A stretch of 64,000 nucleotides of DNA, from positions 2,666,001 through 2,730,000 of the forward strand of contig JAQSEB010000050.1 in NCBI GenBank assembly GCA_030063045.1, read 5' to 3'. Position numbers and translations under genes: made by a program. This stretch comes from Pratylenchus scribneri. Taxonomy: Eukaryota; Nematoda; Chromadorea; Rhabditida; Pratylenchidae. Below, in pieces: positions 24,743-37,739 of the stretch (positions within the stretch are counted from its first letter, which is position 1; each line of letters opens with the position of its first letter). The notes beneath the pieces are model-generated. The model was given only the letters and a program-made list of their open reading frames with translations, did not search any database and was not told the DNA's origin.

Positions 24743-26520
24743 TCAATTTTTGTATTCAACAATTTCAATTTTTTTCTTCTTCTCCTCCTCCACGAATTTT
24801 TTCAATTTCTTTTCCAGAAGTCCTATTTCCACACCAGCCGAATTGAACATTGACCTCATTGAATCGGCCACTTTCTTGGGCATTTGGCCGAGCATATCCA
24901 CTGAATATTTTCTACACTCATTCACAAATTTCGCCAATTTTGGCGGTGGATTCTCCAAAATATCGGCCGTTTGCTCCGATAAACCACCTTATTTGATTTT
25001 TTGTTATTAAAATAAAAAATTTCCTAACCTTGAAAATGGATTGCCCCTGGATCGCCTTCTCGTTTTGCCAATTCAATGGTAAATTCCAACAAAAAATGGC
25101 CAAATAAATGTATCTCCAAAAAACATCGCCCTTCCAAAATACATTGATCTCCAAATTTGCCCAACAATTTGAACATTGGATTGAAAAAATTGGACATCAA
25201 AAAACGAAATGTGGCTGCAAAATAATTAAGAATTAATAGACCGCATTGAATTTTTTGAATAGCCTGAGCTTTTAATCCCCAAATATTATTTTATTTATCC
25301 TCCTCCACCTTGACCCATTTGTTTTTGTAATCCCCAAAAAAGAGGAATATGCCATCGTCCTTCTTGTTCCAATAAATCTGGAAAATCATAACATCGTATT
25401 TTATTGAATTCCTCGTAAAAATAATGGCTCGTCAAAAATTTGAGCATATTTTTTCGTTCATTTTTGTCCAATGCAAAAATTGTTCCCCTCAACAATTCGA
25501 TTAATTCCACTTTGTCTTCCGGGCATTTGAATGTGCCCATTTTCAATTCCACTTTTTTCCTCAATTCCACATCATCACCCAAATCCAGTAGCCCTATTAT
25601 TTCACAAAAATAGTCCAAAAGTCGCTGACTTTCCTTGAATGGGAATTTCTTTCGGGCCATTTCATAATCTAAATTTAAAAACAATTTTATTTTCCCTTAA
25701 TTTTGTAATTTACCCATTCCAGCTTCTTTCATTCCCTTTTCCATTTTATTTTTGACATTTTTTGCCAACATTGTTTGCCACAAATTGTCTTCAAATTCTA
25801 ATTTTTCGGCCAAATCCCGCACAAATTTTTCATCTAATTTCAGATTAATATTTGTTTGGAGAATGTCGTGCGCTTTATCATAAAATTTTTTCCACATTTT
25901 TCCCATTTCTTCGCGTATTTTTTCGATTGATTTTGGACCAAGAAATTTCAGCGAATGGCTTAAAATATAATTTTTATTTATGTTTTTTTTTGTCTTTAAT
26001 AATTTTCAATCCAAAGGTGATTTGGATTTCGGAAAGATAAATAAATAATTTTATATTAAAAAAGTTTTTTAAAAAAATGAATTTATATTAATTTTATTAT
26101 GCCTTCTCACTTTTTATGGAAAACTTCCTCATTCAAGAAGGAATATTCCAACAATTTTTCCAACAAATTCGATCCAAATAAATGCAAATATGCCACCGTC
26201 AATTGCTCCTTTTCCTTATCATACAATTCCTTTTCTTCCCATTCCCCTCTATGAATTATTTTCTTGGCCTTTTCCCCCACAATCTTTTTATTTAATTTGG
26301 CCAAAATAATTTTGAATTCTTCATTGAATTTTATTCCTTCCTTCTTCTCCAATTCATCAATGCCCTTTCCATTTTCAATCATTTTCAACATTTTCTTACC
26401 CTCCAATAATTTGATGAAATGTTCGGCATCTTCTCGACTAAAATCTCCATTTTTCACTTTGGACAATGAGCTAGTACAAATATTTGTAGTCAATGAAATA
26501 ATTAATAAATATTTCAGCAT
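24743..26520 (-). CDS. Secreted, highly charged helical protein, function unknown
   Basis: Five exons on the minus strand join in phase: 26111-26520, 25714-25958, 25309-25668, 25029-25214, 24743-24987, giving about 481 aa. The amino terminus MLKYLLIISLTTNICTSS looks like a signal peptide. The rest is rich in Lys, Glu and Leu and predicted helical, for example KGIDELEKKEGIKFNEEF, WKKFYDKAHDILQTNINLKL and LEKKLKKFVEEEKKKKIEIV at the end. I see no catalytic motif or known domain. The end of exon 3 is uncertain: a donor at 25308 or, in the same phase, 25314. Downstream of the GST array and convergent with it. It may belong to a nematode-restricted secreted family, but this is a guess. Confidence 0.65.
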
Positions 26521-27085
26521 TTTTGGGGATTTTTTCTAAATAAAATTTTAATTTTTAATGCTAAAAATAGCTGCTTTTTTAACTTTTAAAAATAAAGATA
26601 TGGTGGTTTTAAAATAAAGAGCACTAAAAATCCTAAAAAAATGAAATTTTGGCTAACTTATTCTTCCTAAATTTAATATTTTTTAAATTAAAATGAATGG
26701 AAATGTGTATTGTCTAAAGCAATAAATAGGGCGAAAGAGGAAGTGAATTTTATCGGACATTTTAAAATGATATCATAAATGAACCAATTTAGTCTCATCA
26801 TGATCATAAAATTACATTATTATGTTTACTTCTTCCCGAAAAATCGTATATTTTGTCGGAATTTGATTGGCCAGACGAGGGAGCTTGCAGTCTGCACTTG
26901 AAATATTCCCACATGACAGGAGAAAATTGCTCGCGCCCCTGGGAATTAGACGTCATTTTGGTTCATTTTATGGTAAAGAATATCCTTCATTTTATTCGAA
27001 AAAAGTGCCTTTTGCACTTGTCTATAAGGTAAATGTGTGTAGAAACTAAAAAATGCTATATGTATACAGTATTTTGGCTGGGAAT
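26521..27085. other. Intergenic, no gene seen
   Basis: AT-rich sequence with a short GC-richer patch at 26860-26960 that reads through in one frame but shows no start, splice partner or motif. It leads into degenerate minisatellite units at about 27090. Confidence 0.4.
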
Positions 27086-27089
27086 TAAA

Positions 27090-29978
27090 AATAAACAGGC
27101 GAAATTAAATAAGAATAGACAGAATTTATAAAATCAAAACAGGCAGAATTATAAAAATCAGAATAGGTGGAATTATAAATTCAGAACAGGCGGAATTATT
27201 AAAATCAGAACAGGCGGAATTATTAAAATCAGAACAGGAGGAATTATTAAAATCAGAACAGACGGAATTATTAAAATCAGAACAAGCGGAATTATTAAAA
27301 TCAGAACAGGCGGAATTATTAAAATCAGAACAAGCGGAATAATTAAAATCAGAACAAGCAGAATTATTAAAATCAGAACAAGCGGAATAATTAAAATCAG
27401 AACAAGCAGAATTATTAAAATCAGAACAAGCGGAATTATTAAAATCAGAACAGGCGGAATTATTAAAATCAGAACAAGCGGAATTATTAAAATCAGAACA
27501 GGCGGAATTATTAAAATCAGAACAAGCGGAATTATTAAAATCAGAACAGGCGGAATTATTAAAATCAGAACAAGCGGAATTATTAAAATCAGAACAGGCG
27601 GAATTATTAAAATCAGAACAAGCGGAATAATTAAAATCAGAACAAGCAGAATTATTAAAATCAGAACAGGCGGAATTATTAAAATCAGAACAGGCGGAAT
27701 TATTAAAATCAGAAAAGGCGGAATTATTAAAATCAGAACAGGCGGAATTATTAAAATCAGAACAGGCGGAATTATTAAAATCAGAACAAGCGGAATTATT
27801 AAAATCAGAAAAGGCGGAATTATTAAAATCAGAACAAGCGGAATAATTAAAATCAGAACAAGCAGAATTATTAAAATCAGAACAAGCGGAATTATTAAAA
27901 TCAGAACAGGCGGAATTATTAAAATCAGAACAAGCGGAATAATTAAAATCAGAACAAGCAGAATTATTAAAATCAGAACAAGCGGAATAATTAAAATCAG
28001 ACAAGCAGAATTATTAAAATCAGAACAGGCGGAATTATTAAAATCAGAACAGGCGGAATTATTAAAATCAGAACAAGCAGAATTATTAAAATCAGAACAA
28101 GCGGAATAATTAAAATCAGAACAAGCAGAATTATTAAAATCAGAACAGGCGGAATTATTAAAATCAGAACAGGCGGAATTATTAAAATCAGAACAGGCGG
28201 AATTATTAAAATCAGAACAAGCGGAATTATTAAAATCAGAACAGGCGGAATTATTAAAATTAGAACAAGCGGAATAATTAAAATCAGAACAGGCGGAATT
28301 ATTAAAATCAGAACAGGCGGAATTATTAAAATCAGAACAGGCGGAATTATTAAAATCAGAAAAGGCGGAATTATTAAAATCAGAACAGGCGGAATTATTA
28401 AAATCAGAACAGGCGGAATTATTAAAATCAGAAAAGGCGGAATTATTAAAATCAGAACAGGCGGAATTATTAAAATCAGAACAGGCGGAATTATTAAAAT
28501 CAGAACAGGCGGAATTATTAAAATCAGAAAAGGCGGAATTATTAAAATCAGAACAGGCGGAATTATTAAAATCAGAACAAGCGGAATTATTAAAATCAGA
28601 ACAGGCGGAATTATTAAAATCAGAACAAGCGGAATTATTAAAATCAGAACAGGCGGAATTATTAAAATCAGAACAAGCGGAATAATTAAAATCAGAACAA
28701 GCAGAATTATTAAAATCAGAACAGGCGGAATTATTAAAATCAGAACAGGCGGAATTATTAAAATCAGAAAAGGCGGAATTATTAAAATCAGAACAAGCGG
28801 AATAATTAAAATCAGAACAAGCAGAATTATTAAAATCAGAACAGGCGGAATTATTAAAATCAGAACAGGCGGAATTATTAAAATCAGAACAGGCGGAATT
28901 ATTAAAATCAGAACAGGCGGAATTATTAAAATCAGAACAAGCGGAATTATTAAAATCAGAACAGGCGGAATTATTAAAATCAGAACAAGCGGAATAATTA
29001 AAATCAGAACAAGCAGAATTATTAAAATCAGAACAGGCGGAATTATTAAAATCAGAACAGGCGGAATTATTAAAATCAGAAAAGGCGGAATTATTAAAAT
29101 CAGAACAGGCGGAATTATTAAAATCAGAACAGGCGGAATTATTAAAATCAGAACAAGCGGAATAATTAAAATCAGAACAAGCAGAATTATTAAAATCAGA
29201 ACAGGCGGAATTATTAAAATCAGAACAAGCGGAATAATTAAAATCAGAACAAGCAGAATTATTAAAATCAGAACAGGCGGAATTATTAAAATCAGAACAG
29301 GCGGAATTATTAAAATCAGAACAGGCGGAATTATTAAAATCAGAAAAGGCGGAATTATTAAAATCAGAACAGGCGGAATTATTAAAATCAGAACAGGCGG
29401 AATTATTAAAATCAGAACAGGCGGAATTATTAAAATCAGAAAAGGCGGAATTATTAAAATCAGAACAGGCGGAATTATTAAAATCAGAACAGGCGGAATT
29501 ATTAAAATCAGAACAAGCGGAATTATTAAAATCAGAACAGGCGGAATTATTAAAATCAGAACAGGCGGAATTATTAAAATCAGAAAAGGCGGAATTATTA
29601 AAATCAGAACAGGCGGAATTATTAAAATCAGAACAAGCGGAATTATTAAAATCAGAACAGGCGGAATTATTAAAATCAGAACAAGCGGAATTATTAAAAT
29701 CAGAACAGGCGGAATTATTAAAATCAGAACAAGCGGAATAATTAAAATCAGAACAAGCAGAATTATTAAAATCAGAACAGGCGGAATTATTAAAATCAGA
29801 ACAGGCGGAATTATTAAAATCAGAAAAGGCGGAATTATTAAAATCAGAACAAGCGGAATAATTAAAATCAGAACAAGCAGAATTATTTAAATCAGAACAG
29901 GCGGAATTATTAAAATCAGAAAAGGCGGAATTATTAAAATCAGAACAGGCGGAATTATTAAAATCAGAACCGGCGTGA
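27090..29978. repeat. 24-bp minisatellite, long array (~120 units)
   Basis: The array holds about 120 head-to-tail copies of the 24-bp unit also seen at 7868-8263, in the same orientation. Edge units are degenerate (27090-27180; last unit with CCGGCG at 29970). Internal units differ at a few fixed positions: CAG/CAA, GCG/GCA, AACAG/AAAAG and TTATT/TAATT. On the plus strand the unit reads KSEQAELL; CAG/CAA and GCG/GCA are silent in that frame, but the TAATT form is a stop. On the minus strand SDFNNSAC stays open for hundreds of codons because the unit length is 3n. I see no start, promoter or splice context and treat it as non-coding satellite. Confidence 0.92.
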
Positions 29979-30116
29979 GATCAATTTCAATTTTATAATC
30001 TAAATACTCAAATCAATAGTGAGGGCATTTTAGGACCATTTTTAACAGAATAAAAATTTTTAAATATAGTAATAATTTTCTCAAATTAGTTTATTATATA
30101 AAATCAACAAAAATAT

Positions 30117-32529
30117 TTACATGGCCCATTTGGCCGGATTGGCTTTACACAAAATGATAAACAATAAATTTGTGATTATCAATGCTCCGGAATACAAATA
30201 AAATACTCGAATATATTCTGGAAATGTGCCCCCATTTAGGGTAATTGCAGGCACAATAAATGAGCCAACAAAAATTGTTGCCGCCAGCATTGCCTGAAAT
30301 TTTTAAGAAAATAATTTTCCATTAAAATATATTTACTTGGACTCCAGCCATAACAACGCTGCTATATTGACCAGAAACTAGCAATGCGGATTTTGGGAAT
30401 CCGCCACTATTCGCACCAAGAGTTCCTTAAATTATCGATAAAAATAATATTTAGAACATTTAATGATTAAAAATATTTTAAAAATTCACCAATTGCCAAA
30501 GTGATGCACAAAACATTTGCATAAACAGGGAAATAACTTGGTCTAAAAATGGTGGCCAATATGAAGAAAATTGCAGCACCACAAAATGCAATTGAATTAC
30601 AAACGCGAACCTATTAAGGAATTTTTTAAAATAATTTTTAAATCCTTTTAAAATTTTGCTTATTATCTTACTTTTGTGAGATCCGAAATTTTTGGCAATT
30701 TATCAGTGATGGTACCAGTTATCCATTTAACGATGAATTGAATGATCAAAGGTAGGGCTGAAATAAGGCCAGTTTGAGTTTCGGAAAAATGCAAGGCAGA
30801 GACAAAAAACATTGGCATAAATGTGTGGGCAAATTGAATGACCTTTAGGAGAAATTAAAATATAAAAAATAAAATTAACTAACCAAGAAATTGCCAATAA
30901 CTGCGCACATTATTGCAAAAATTGGTTTACTAAAGAAAATGTCCAAATAAATGGACTGAAAAAATAACAATTAATAATTTGTATATTTTTATTCACCTTA
31001 TTTGATGTTTTCTTCTCCAATTTTGGCATTATTTCTTTGCCAAATTGAATTTTTATTAATTCTTCCCTTGAAAGCAAATAATGCTCATTTGGATTGTCCC
31101 GATAGAAAATTGCCCAAAGAAAAGTGAGAAAAAGGCAAATGGCCGAATGTGCGAAAAATATTGATGGCCAGCCGACTAAAAAATAATTTAAATAAAATTA
31201 AATAATAAAAATGTACAATTATCTGCCAAAAATCCACTCAATGGCATAGAAAGGACAACGGTCAATTGAATATATCCAGTCAAAATGGCCAAAAAAGTGC
31301 CTGTAAATTGGAAAATATTTTTAAAATAAAAATAATAATTTTGACCTTTTTCTGCCTCCGGTGCCCAATTTGTGCTGATTGCCGCAATCAATGGGAATAA
31401 ATTTGTTGTGGACAATCCCAAAATGCCCCTCAAGGCAAGAAGGGCATAGAAATGGAATTTTGCAGCAAATGGGATTAATCCAACTGCAATGGAACAAATT
31501 AGGCCAATGGCCAATTGAGTTCGCCAAGGGCCAAAATGCTGCATTGCAAAACTGACTGGCACAATCAAAAGAAGACATGTCCCATAATTCACTGATTAGA
31601 AATGAGAAATGACATCAAATTAAAATTATTTAATTTTTTACCAGCCAAAAGTAGACTTTTCTCCGTATTTGAATATGCGAAACGCATTTGGGCCATTGAT
31701 TCGGATTCATTTGTGGAATTATTATTACTATTTTCATTGCCACCCATGTCCATCATGACAGTCAATGCCGGATGGAAACAAACAACACTAAAATAGAATT
31801 AAATTCTATTTTAATATAAAAATATTATTTTTATTACTCATCAAATATATTGTTTTTATTTACTCAGCCGCTAATGAATTTGCATAAAAGGGATTATTTT
31901 GTCGATGAAAAGAACAAATATTTTTTGTTTGCTTTTATTATTCTATATAATTATCAATTTGCCTTCTATTCATTTGTCATTAATTAATCTTTCGATATTT
32001 CATCCTTTTTACGGAATATTAAATTAATATACTCTTTTAATTTCCCATAGGGAATTATTTTTTAGCGACATAGGGAAAATTTGAATTTACGAACACATTT
32101 TTGATGACCAAATTTTAGTTGATTTTATAGAGTTTAGGGAACTAAGAAAATTCAATAAAATATTTTTTAAGTTCAACTAACTAATTTTATGGGTTCTCAA
32201 AGTCGATGGTGGGGGAAATAAAGATTATATACGGTAATTGAAAATTTTGCCTTTATTTATTCAGATGATTTCATTTAAAAATGAAAATCCTCATTAAAAT
32301 TAAAAATTGGAATAGCCGTCATTGCAGCAGAAGAAAGTGGGTTTATTTTATATTAAATTAAATTACTTAAATAATTTTTTTTTATTCCAATTTTTGAAAT
32401 TTTTTGCCAAAAATATTCTACATTTAAAAACAATTTTTATTATTTTTCGACTGACCTGGCAAAAACAAATGATAAATAAAGTGTTCCCAATGCAAGCACA
32501 AAATAGCGAAATCCAGAAGGGCATTCCAT
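30117..32529 (-). CDS. MFS anion transporter, SLC17 (sialin/VGLUT/NaPi)-like
   Basis: Members of this family move organic anions or phosphate with Na+ or H+ across plasma, lysosomal or vesicle membranes. The chain starts at ATG 32529 (MECPSGFRYFVLALGTLYLS) and runs 32456-32529, 31642-31787, 31346-31591, 31217-31300, 30997-31175, 30884-30955, then five more exons to the stop at 30117-30119. All phases I checked agree. Twelve helices are plausible. Recognisable parts: VVCFHPALTVMMD in helix 1, a glycosylatable loop NENSNNNSTNESES, LRGILGLSTTNLFPLIAAI, FGWPSIFFAHSAICLFLTFL, the cytoplasmic loop YRDNPNEHYLLSREELIK, ALHFSETQTGLISALPL and GANSGGFPKSALLVSGQYS. It ends in CKANPAKWAM. Intron 1 (~670 bp) is much longer than the others. 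Substrate cannot be read from sequence. Confidence 0.85.
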
Positions 32530-33272
32530 TGTGAATGAATTATAGAAAAATTATTGCAGAAAAAAAACTAAAAATAAAATGGTAGATTATTTTTATATTC
32601 TGCGAACAGAAGCCAGACACAAAATTGACACTATTCAACAAATTGGAAATGAGGATTCCCCCTAATCCGATCTAAATAAAATTACAAGAATGGGGGAATT
32701 AGGGCCACAAACAATAACCCCACCACCCCCATCCAATTCCCGAATGATTCACATTCCAATTTAGCATATAAAAAAAGGAAAATGGTGACGTTGAGGATTA
32801 AAGTGATTAGCAATAAATGGGGGATTTATTGGGAACAATGCATGGAAATAAATAAAAATGATGAGGCCAAAATTTGCTGCACTAATGGCTTTTGGGATGA
32901 CTGATTTTAAGAGAAAAAAAATGATTCACAGCTAAAACTATTTAAAATTCCGAAGGTGTGCATACCCTAATCCTCAGTGTGGTTCCCAGCTACTTAGAAA
33001 ATCCGAAAAATGTAATTCACACGTCAAAATGGATAAATGAATGAATAATCGGAATTGATTAAGTCGATTTTAGGATTATTAATGGGGAAACAATGATAAT
33101 CAAATGTACAAAAAAAGTCAACAAAAATATGTAAAAATTATGATTGGAATTCCAAAAGTGAGCAATGGGCATCCCCTAATCCTCATAATGTGGTTTCCGG
33201 CCAATCCAAAAACCCATTCATCATTGGAACAGGAATTCGTATTCTACCAGATCTTTGTCTTCGTACATCTCT
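32530..33272. other. Intergenic, no gene seen
   Basis: Sequence upstream of the transporter. It contains C-rich and CCACCACCCCC-like patches near 32725 and short shared words near 32940-33200 (CCTAATCCTCA, twice), but no coding chain on either strand. Confidence 0.4.
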
Positions 33273-33510
33273 CCCCGGAAATTACAACAATCTTTCGTTG
33301 ATTTTTGGTTTTATTGTAATGTGAAAATATCCAATAGAGAGAGTGAATTATTGTTTCTTTATGAAATATTTGAGTGAGTGTAATAAATTTTCCCCGGAAA
33401 TTACAACAATCTTTCGTTGATTTTTGATTTTATTGTAATGTTAAAATATCCAATAGAGAGAGTGAATTATTGTTTCTTTATGAAATATTTGAGTGAGTGT
33501 AATAAATTTA
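33273..33510. repeat. Tandem duplication, 119-bp unit, two copies
   Basis: CCCCGGAAATTACAACAATC begins at 33273 and again at 33392. The copies run to TGAGTGAGTGTAATAAATTT and differ at only about two positions, so the duplication is recent. No gene overlaps it. Confidence 0.9.
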
Positions 33511-33569
33511 AATTTTAATAAATGTGGTCTAGAATTGGAATACAAATATTCATTATGATTGATTGTCTA

Positions 33570-34170
33570 AATGCGGAATATTTGATCATTGTAGTGTGGT
33601 ACTAATTCACAAAATTTTAAAAAATTTTACACTAAAATATTTTTCACCCAAAATGATTGATTAATAAAGGAAATAATACAAAGGAAGAGACTAAAATTAA
33701 TTAACAAAATAAAAAATAAATATTTCCGGCTGGTTTTTCTTCTGAGAAGAAATTTAGGGGATAAGCCGACATTTTAGCAATATTTGATCATTGTTATTTC
33801 ACCTACAAACTATGACAAAATTTAACGAAGTTTAAAATAATTTTACAAATATTTTTACAATTGAATTAGCCAAAATGATTGATAAATAATGGAAATAATA
33901 CAATGGAAACAAAAATTTTATCAAAATAAAATAAATCATATTTCATTTGGACCTCTTTGTGAGAAAAATTGAAGGATAAATCGACATTTTAGAATTATTT
34001 GATCATTGTTATAAACCGATAAACTATAATAATATATAAAATAATTTTACAAATATTTTTACAATTGAATTAGCCAAAATGATTGAAAAGGAAATAAAAA
34101 TATAAAAATTATTATTTTTAGCTGGCTTCTGTCTGGAAAGAAATTTAGTGATCAGTCGACATTTAAAAAA
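33570..34170. repeat. Imperfect tandem repeat, about three units of ~200-230 bp
   Basis: Each unit contains ATTTGATCATTGT, then AATTTTACAAATATTTTTAC, GCCAAAATGATTGA with GGAAATAATA, a GGCT(G/T)-type pyrimidine block and a GTCGACATTT-like end. Units two and three are closest to each other. This occupies the gap between the transporter and the flavoprotein. Confidence 0.7.
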
Positions 34171-34722
34171 TGAAGTATTCTTCAAAATATGGGGAACACC
34201 CACTTAAGTGGACCATTATACAAAATCAGCAGGACAGGACAATCCCTGGCATAGGATGGACACAAAAAACAAAAACTACAAAATGTATATTGAATTGGCT
34301 TTGACTTTGTTTGCTGATTGGAATTTGGTTCAAAAAAACAATGTTTGCTTTGCATAAAGCTAAAATTGATGTCATTCGAGGTCATTTAAAAGCTATGCTC
34401 AAAAAATACAAAAAGATTGCTCGGATGATCTTTGTAATAGCTGCTGGTTCATTTTATGACATTCGTGTTCCTTTTTGCTCAAACTTTGGCCTCTTTGTGT
34501 TCATTTTATGTTGCCAATGGAATTTATTCTTTTTTGTTTGCGTAAAACTGTATAATCCCCGCCCCCTTATTGGTGGACATGATGTAAATTCCAAATTGGA
34601 CATACGTAAAAAGTGGGAGGGGAAAAGGGGAGGGAACTGTAGGGTATAAAAAGTAGCGGAAATGTTCACAAAATGTTCAAATTGGCAAACAAAAAAGAAA
34701 ACCAAAAGAAATAAATTTAAAG
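34171..34722. other. 5' flank of the flavoprotein gene
   Basis: No separate gene is supported. GGGTATAAAAAGTAGCGG at about 34642 gives a TATA-like box about 75 bases upstream of the ATG at 34723. Confidence 0.4.
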
Positions 34723-37546
34723 ATGGACAACAAACAAATGAACAGTGAAAATAATTCAAATGATGAATCGCAACATTCTTTTTGGCGAATTGCAGTGATT
34801 GGAGGTGGAGCCGGTGCCCTCTCATTTTGTGTGCAATTATTCAAAAAATTGGCCAATTCAAATTTGAGAGTGGACAAATTGGAAATTATTGTGCTGGAAA
34901 AGGCGGCGGCAATTGGCCCAGGATTGGCCTATGGAAAACATTTGGATGGAAATTTGGCAGATGCAAACATTTTGAATATTCCAAAGGATGGAATGAGTTT
35001 GGTGCTCAATGAATTTGGCCATTTCAGTGGATGGTTGGAGCAGAGAGGCAAAGAGGTGGGTGTATAAATATTTAAAAAATATTTTTAAAAATATTTTAAA
35101 AATTATTCCAAAAATTAAATTAAAATTTTAATAAATTTTAGCAAAAAGAGAATGACTCCACCAAAATGGACGACTACAAAGACCATCAATTCCCGCCTCG
35201 GCACATTTTTGGTGAATATTTGATGGAAGAGGCGGAAAAATTGGCAAAAGTGTCTCAAACACATCAGAAAATCAAAATCAACTTTTTGACCAATAAAATT
35301 GTGGATCAAATTTTGCCAATTGGCGAAAATGGTGGTACAGAAATATTCAAAGTTAAGTATTCATCGGCTTTGGAGGATGACGATTGCCAGCAGGTAAATA
35401 ATTGGGCATTAAATTAATTTAATGGAAAATAATTTTTGAGCATTAAAAAGAGGGAATTCTATTTATTTTGGGCATTAAATTAATTAAAAGAGTTTAAATT
35501 ATTCAATGAATGATTGGGAAAATAATAAAAAAAAATGTGACCATTCCATTCATTCTTCAGCACACTATTTTGGCCAATCAAGTTGTACTCTGTGTTGGCC
35601 ATATGCCCTCACATACATATCGGCATTTCATTGGCATTCCCGGATATGGCCATGATACAAAAAGCACTGCGGAACAATTTGATCGAATTGAGCCAATGGA
35701 CCCGGTGATCATTTTGGGCACCCGGTTGAGTGCCATCGATTTGGTTTTGGCCCTGCAAAACAAAAAGCATCGAGGCCCAATTTGGATTTGTTCGAGGAAT
35801 GGCCTTTTGCCGGCTGCATATAAACCGTTGAATGCAGTGGCCGTCAAAATGGAAGGAAGTGATGAATCTGTGTATAAATTGGTGACCAAAAATTGGTTGG
35901 AATCAAGCCAGGCAAAAACGATTGAAAATCATCGAGCATTGGCTCTAAAATATGTGCACGGATCCAGCATCCAAAATGGTAAATGCTAAAGAAAAATATT
36001 TAATTTACACAAAAAAATTTCGTATCTATATAGGCCGGCCATATCTGGGATTTACTTATTAGGCTTAGGTTTAGTACTGGAGCTAGATAATAGGGTTGTT
36101 CAAAATCTGTTAATTATATTTTAAATTTTAGGCAAAAATTCCCAATTTCGGTTTTTAAATTAAATCGATTTTCTTAAACCGAAAAACCGACTCTGTTTTA
36201 CTTTCTAGTCTCTACTCTACTCAAAATATTATTTTTCTAAACAAATACAAATTTAACAGTACAGTAACCAAGGAAAATGGATCATAATTAATAAATAATA
36301 TAATAAAACTATATTTTATTCCATTTTCAGATGTAATTTATTGTGTTGACTCACTGTCTCTCCCCAAATCAATGAGCAATGAAAATGAGTGCAAAAATTG
36401 TCATTCTCTTCATCAAAATTCACTAATTGGCATCAAATTGGGCCATGAAAAGTTGCCAACAAAGAAAAAAGCAATTCAAAAGGAAGAATGTGTTATAGGC
36501 GCTGATTTGAACAATAATGAATTGGAAAAATCCTTTGGAATGGACCATTTCGATGAATTCGCTGAAGGAGAAAAATTTACAGTGAAAGAATTATTGGAAC
36601 GTTTCTTCAATCAATTGCCAGAATTTGGTGGACCCAAAATGACATTGAATAAAGTGATCGAAAGGAATAAGGTAAATTAAATAATTTTCAAAAATTTTTA
36701 AAAATTATTCAAAAAAATTTTTAAAAATTATTCAAAAATATTTAAAAATTATTCAAAAATAAAATAAAATTATTCAAAAATAAATAAAATTATTCACCTT
36801 CTAGCAAATAAATCCATTGGAATGGTTCGAAGAGCAGTCCAAAAATTCGCATCCATTGGCCCCAGTAAAGCCATGGCAAATGTTCATGACCGCCCTCCAA
36901 CCAATGGTGCCCGCCCTGTGGAGTGCCCTTGACTTGGAGGAAAAGGCCAAATTTTGGGAAGCAGTTCATGGCCTTTATATGTGCTATTATCCCTCGTGTC
37001 CACATGTGAATGCGAAAAGAATGCGCGACATGTTTTTCGGCAAACAATTACGGCTATTAAGGCATTTAGGCGAAGTTAAATTTGATGATGGAATGTTTGT
37101 GGTGGAAGGAGAGGAGAATGAATCGATGGAAAATGGCCAAAATGGTTAATAAAATTAAATTAAAAATTAATTATAATTAATAATTTAAGTGAATGGACGA
37201 CGAATTAAAATTAAGTCCAAATATTTGTTCAATGCCACTGGGCCGGGGATGATTGCAGCGAATATTCCGTTGATTGAAAAATTACTCAAAAATGGCCATA
37301 CAAAGCAGCATCCATTTGGAGGCATTTTTGTTGATGAAGAAACAATGCGAGTTTTGGGCGAAGAGGACGAAAATTTGGTAAATTTTAATAAATTGAATTT
37401 AATTATTGAATTTCCAGAAGGCACATCAAAATTTATTTGCAATTGGTGATTTGACCTGTGGGCAATTTTACAAAACTGCATGCCTTGGAATGGTGGCGGA
37501 ACAAGCGGACATTGTGGCCGAACAAATTGCACATTTATTCAAATAA
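34723..37546 (+). CDS. FAD/NAD(P)-binding oxidoreductase of bacterial type (NAD_binding_9/COG4529-like)
   Basis: Seven exons join in phase: 34723-35055, 35142-35393, 35561-35978, 36331-36671, 36805-37144, 37190-37377, 37418-37546; 666 aa. The first Rossmann fold is IAVIGGGAGALSFCVQL, followed by EKAAAIGPGLAYG and the family mark NILNIPKDGMS, then the conserved PRHIFGEYL. The second nucleotide site is VIILGTRLSAIDLVLALQNK with HRGPIWICSRNGLLP. Near the end: LFNATGPGMIAANIPLIEKL and LFAIGDLTCGQFYKTACLGM. This order and spacing is that of bacterial proteins annotated as FAD/NAD(P)-binding proteins, whose substrates are mostly unknown. The insertion at about residues 390-450 (EKSFGMDHFDEFAEGEKFTV and nearby) is less familiar. 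The introns and AT-rich codons show a settled nuclear gene. A bacterial or fungal donor is an inference. Confidence 0.85.
36020..36290. repeat. Repeat inside flavoprotein intron 3
   Basis: The intron is much longer than its neighbours because it carries a stretch with GGCTTAGGTTTAGTACTGGAG, AATTTCGGTTTTTAAATT and CTTAAACCGAAAAACCGAC. The last words match 11200-11340 in inverse orientation. Probably an old mobile repeat. Confidence 0.4.
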
Positions 37547-37739
37547 AATGTATAATTATTCAAATAAAATGTATAATAATGTTTGTAATTATTAAATCAA
37601 CTACTTAAATATTTAATTTTACTTACATATTATTTATGCATAAATTCTTATTATTCGAAATCAATATATAATGAATTAAATTAAATGCGTATCCTGCTCT
37701 ATACCTGAACTTGTAAAAATATTCATAAGAAATCAAATA

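Noticed and set aside
27126..28004. Long minus-strand open frame of SDFNNSAC repeats as a repetitive protein gene
   Set aside because: The frame is open only because the satellite unit is 24 bp. There is no promoter, signal or non-repeat sequence, and other frames are open for the same reason.
27090..29978. CRISPR array
   Set aside because: The repeats are contiguous with no spacers and the genome is eukaryotic.
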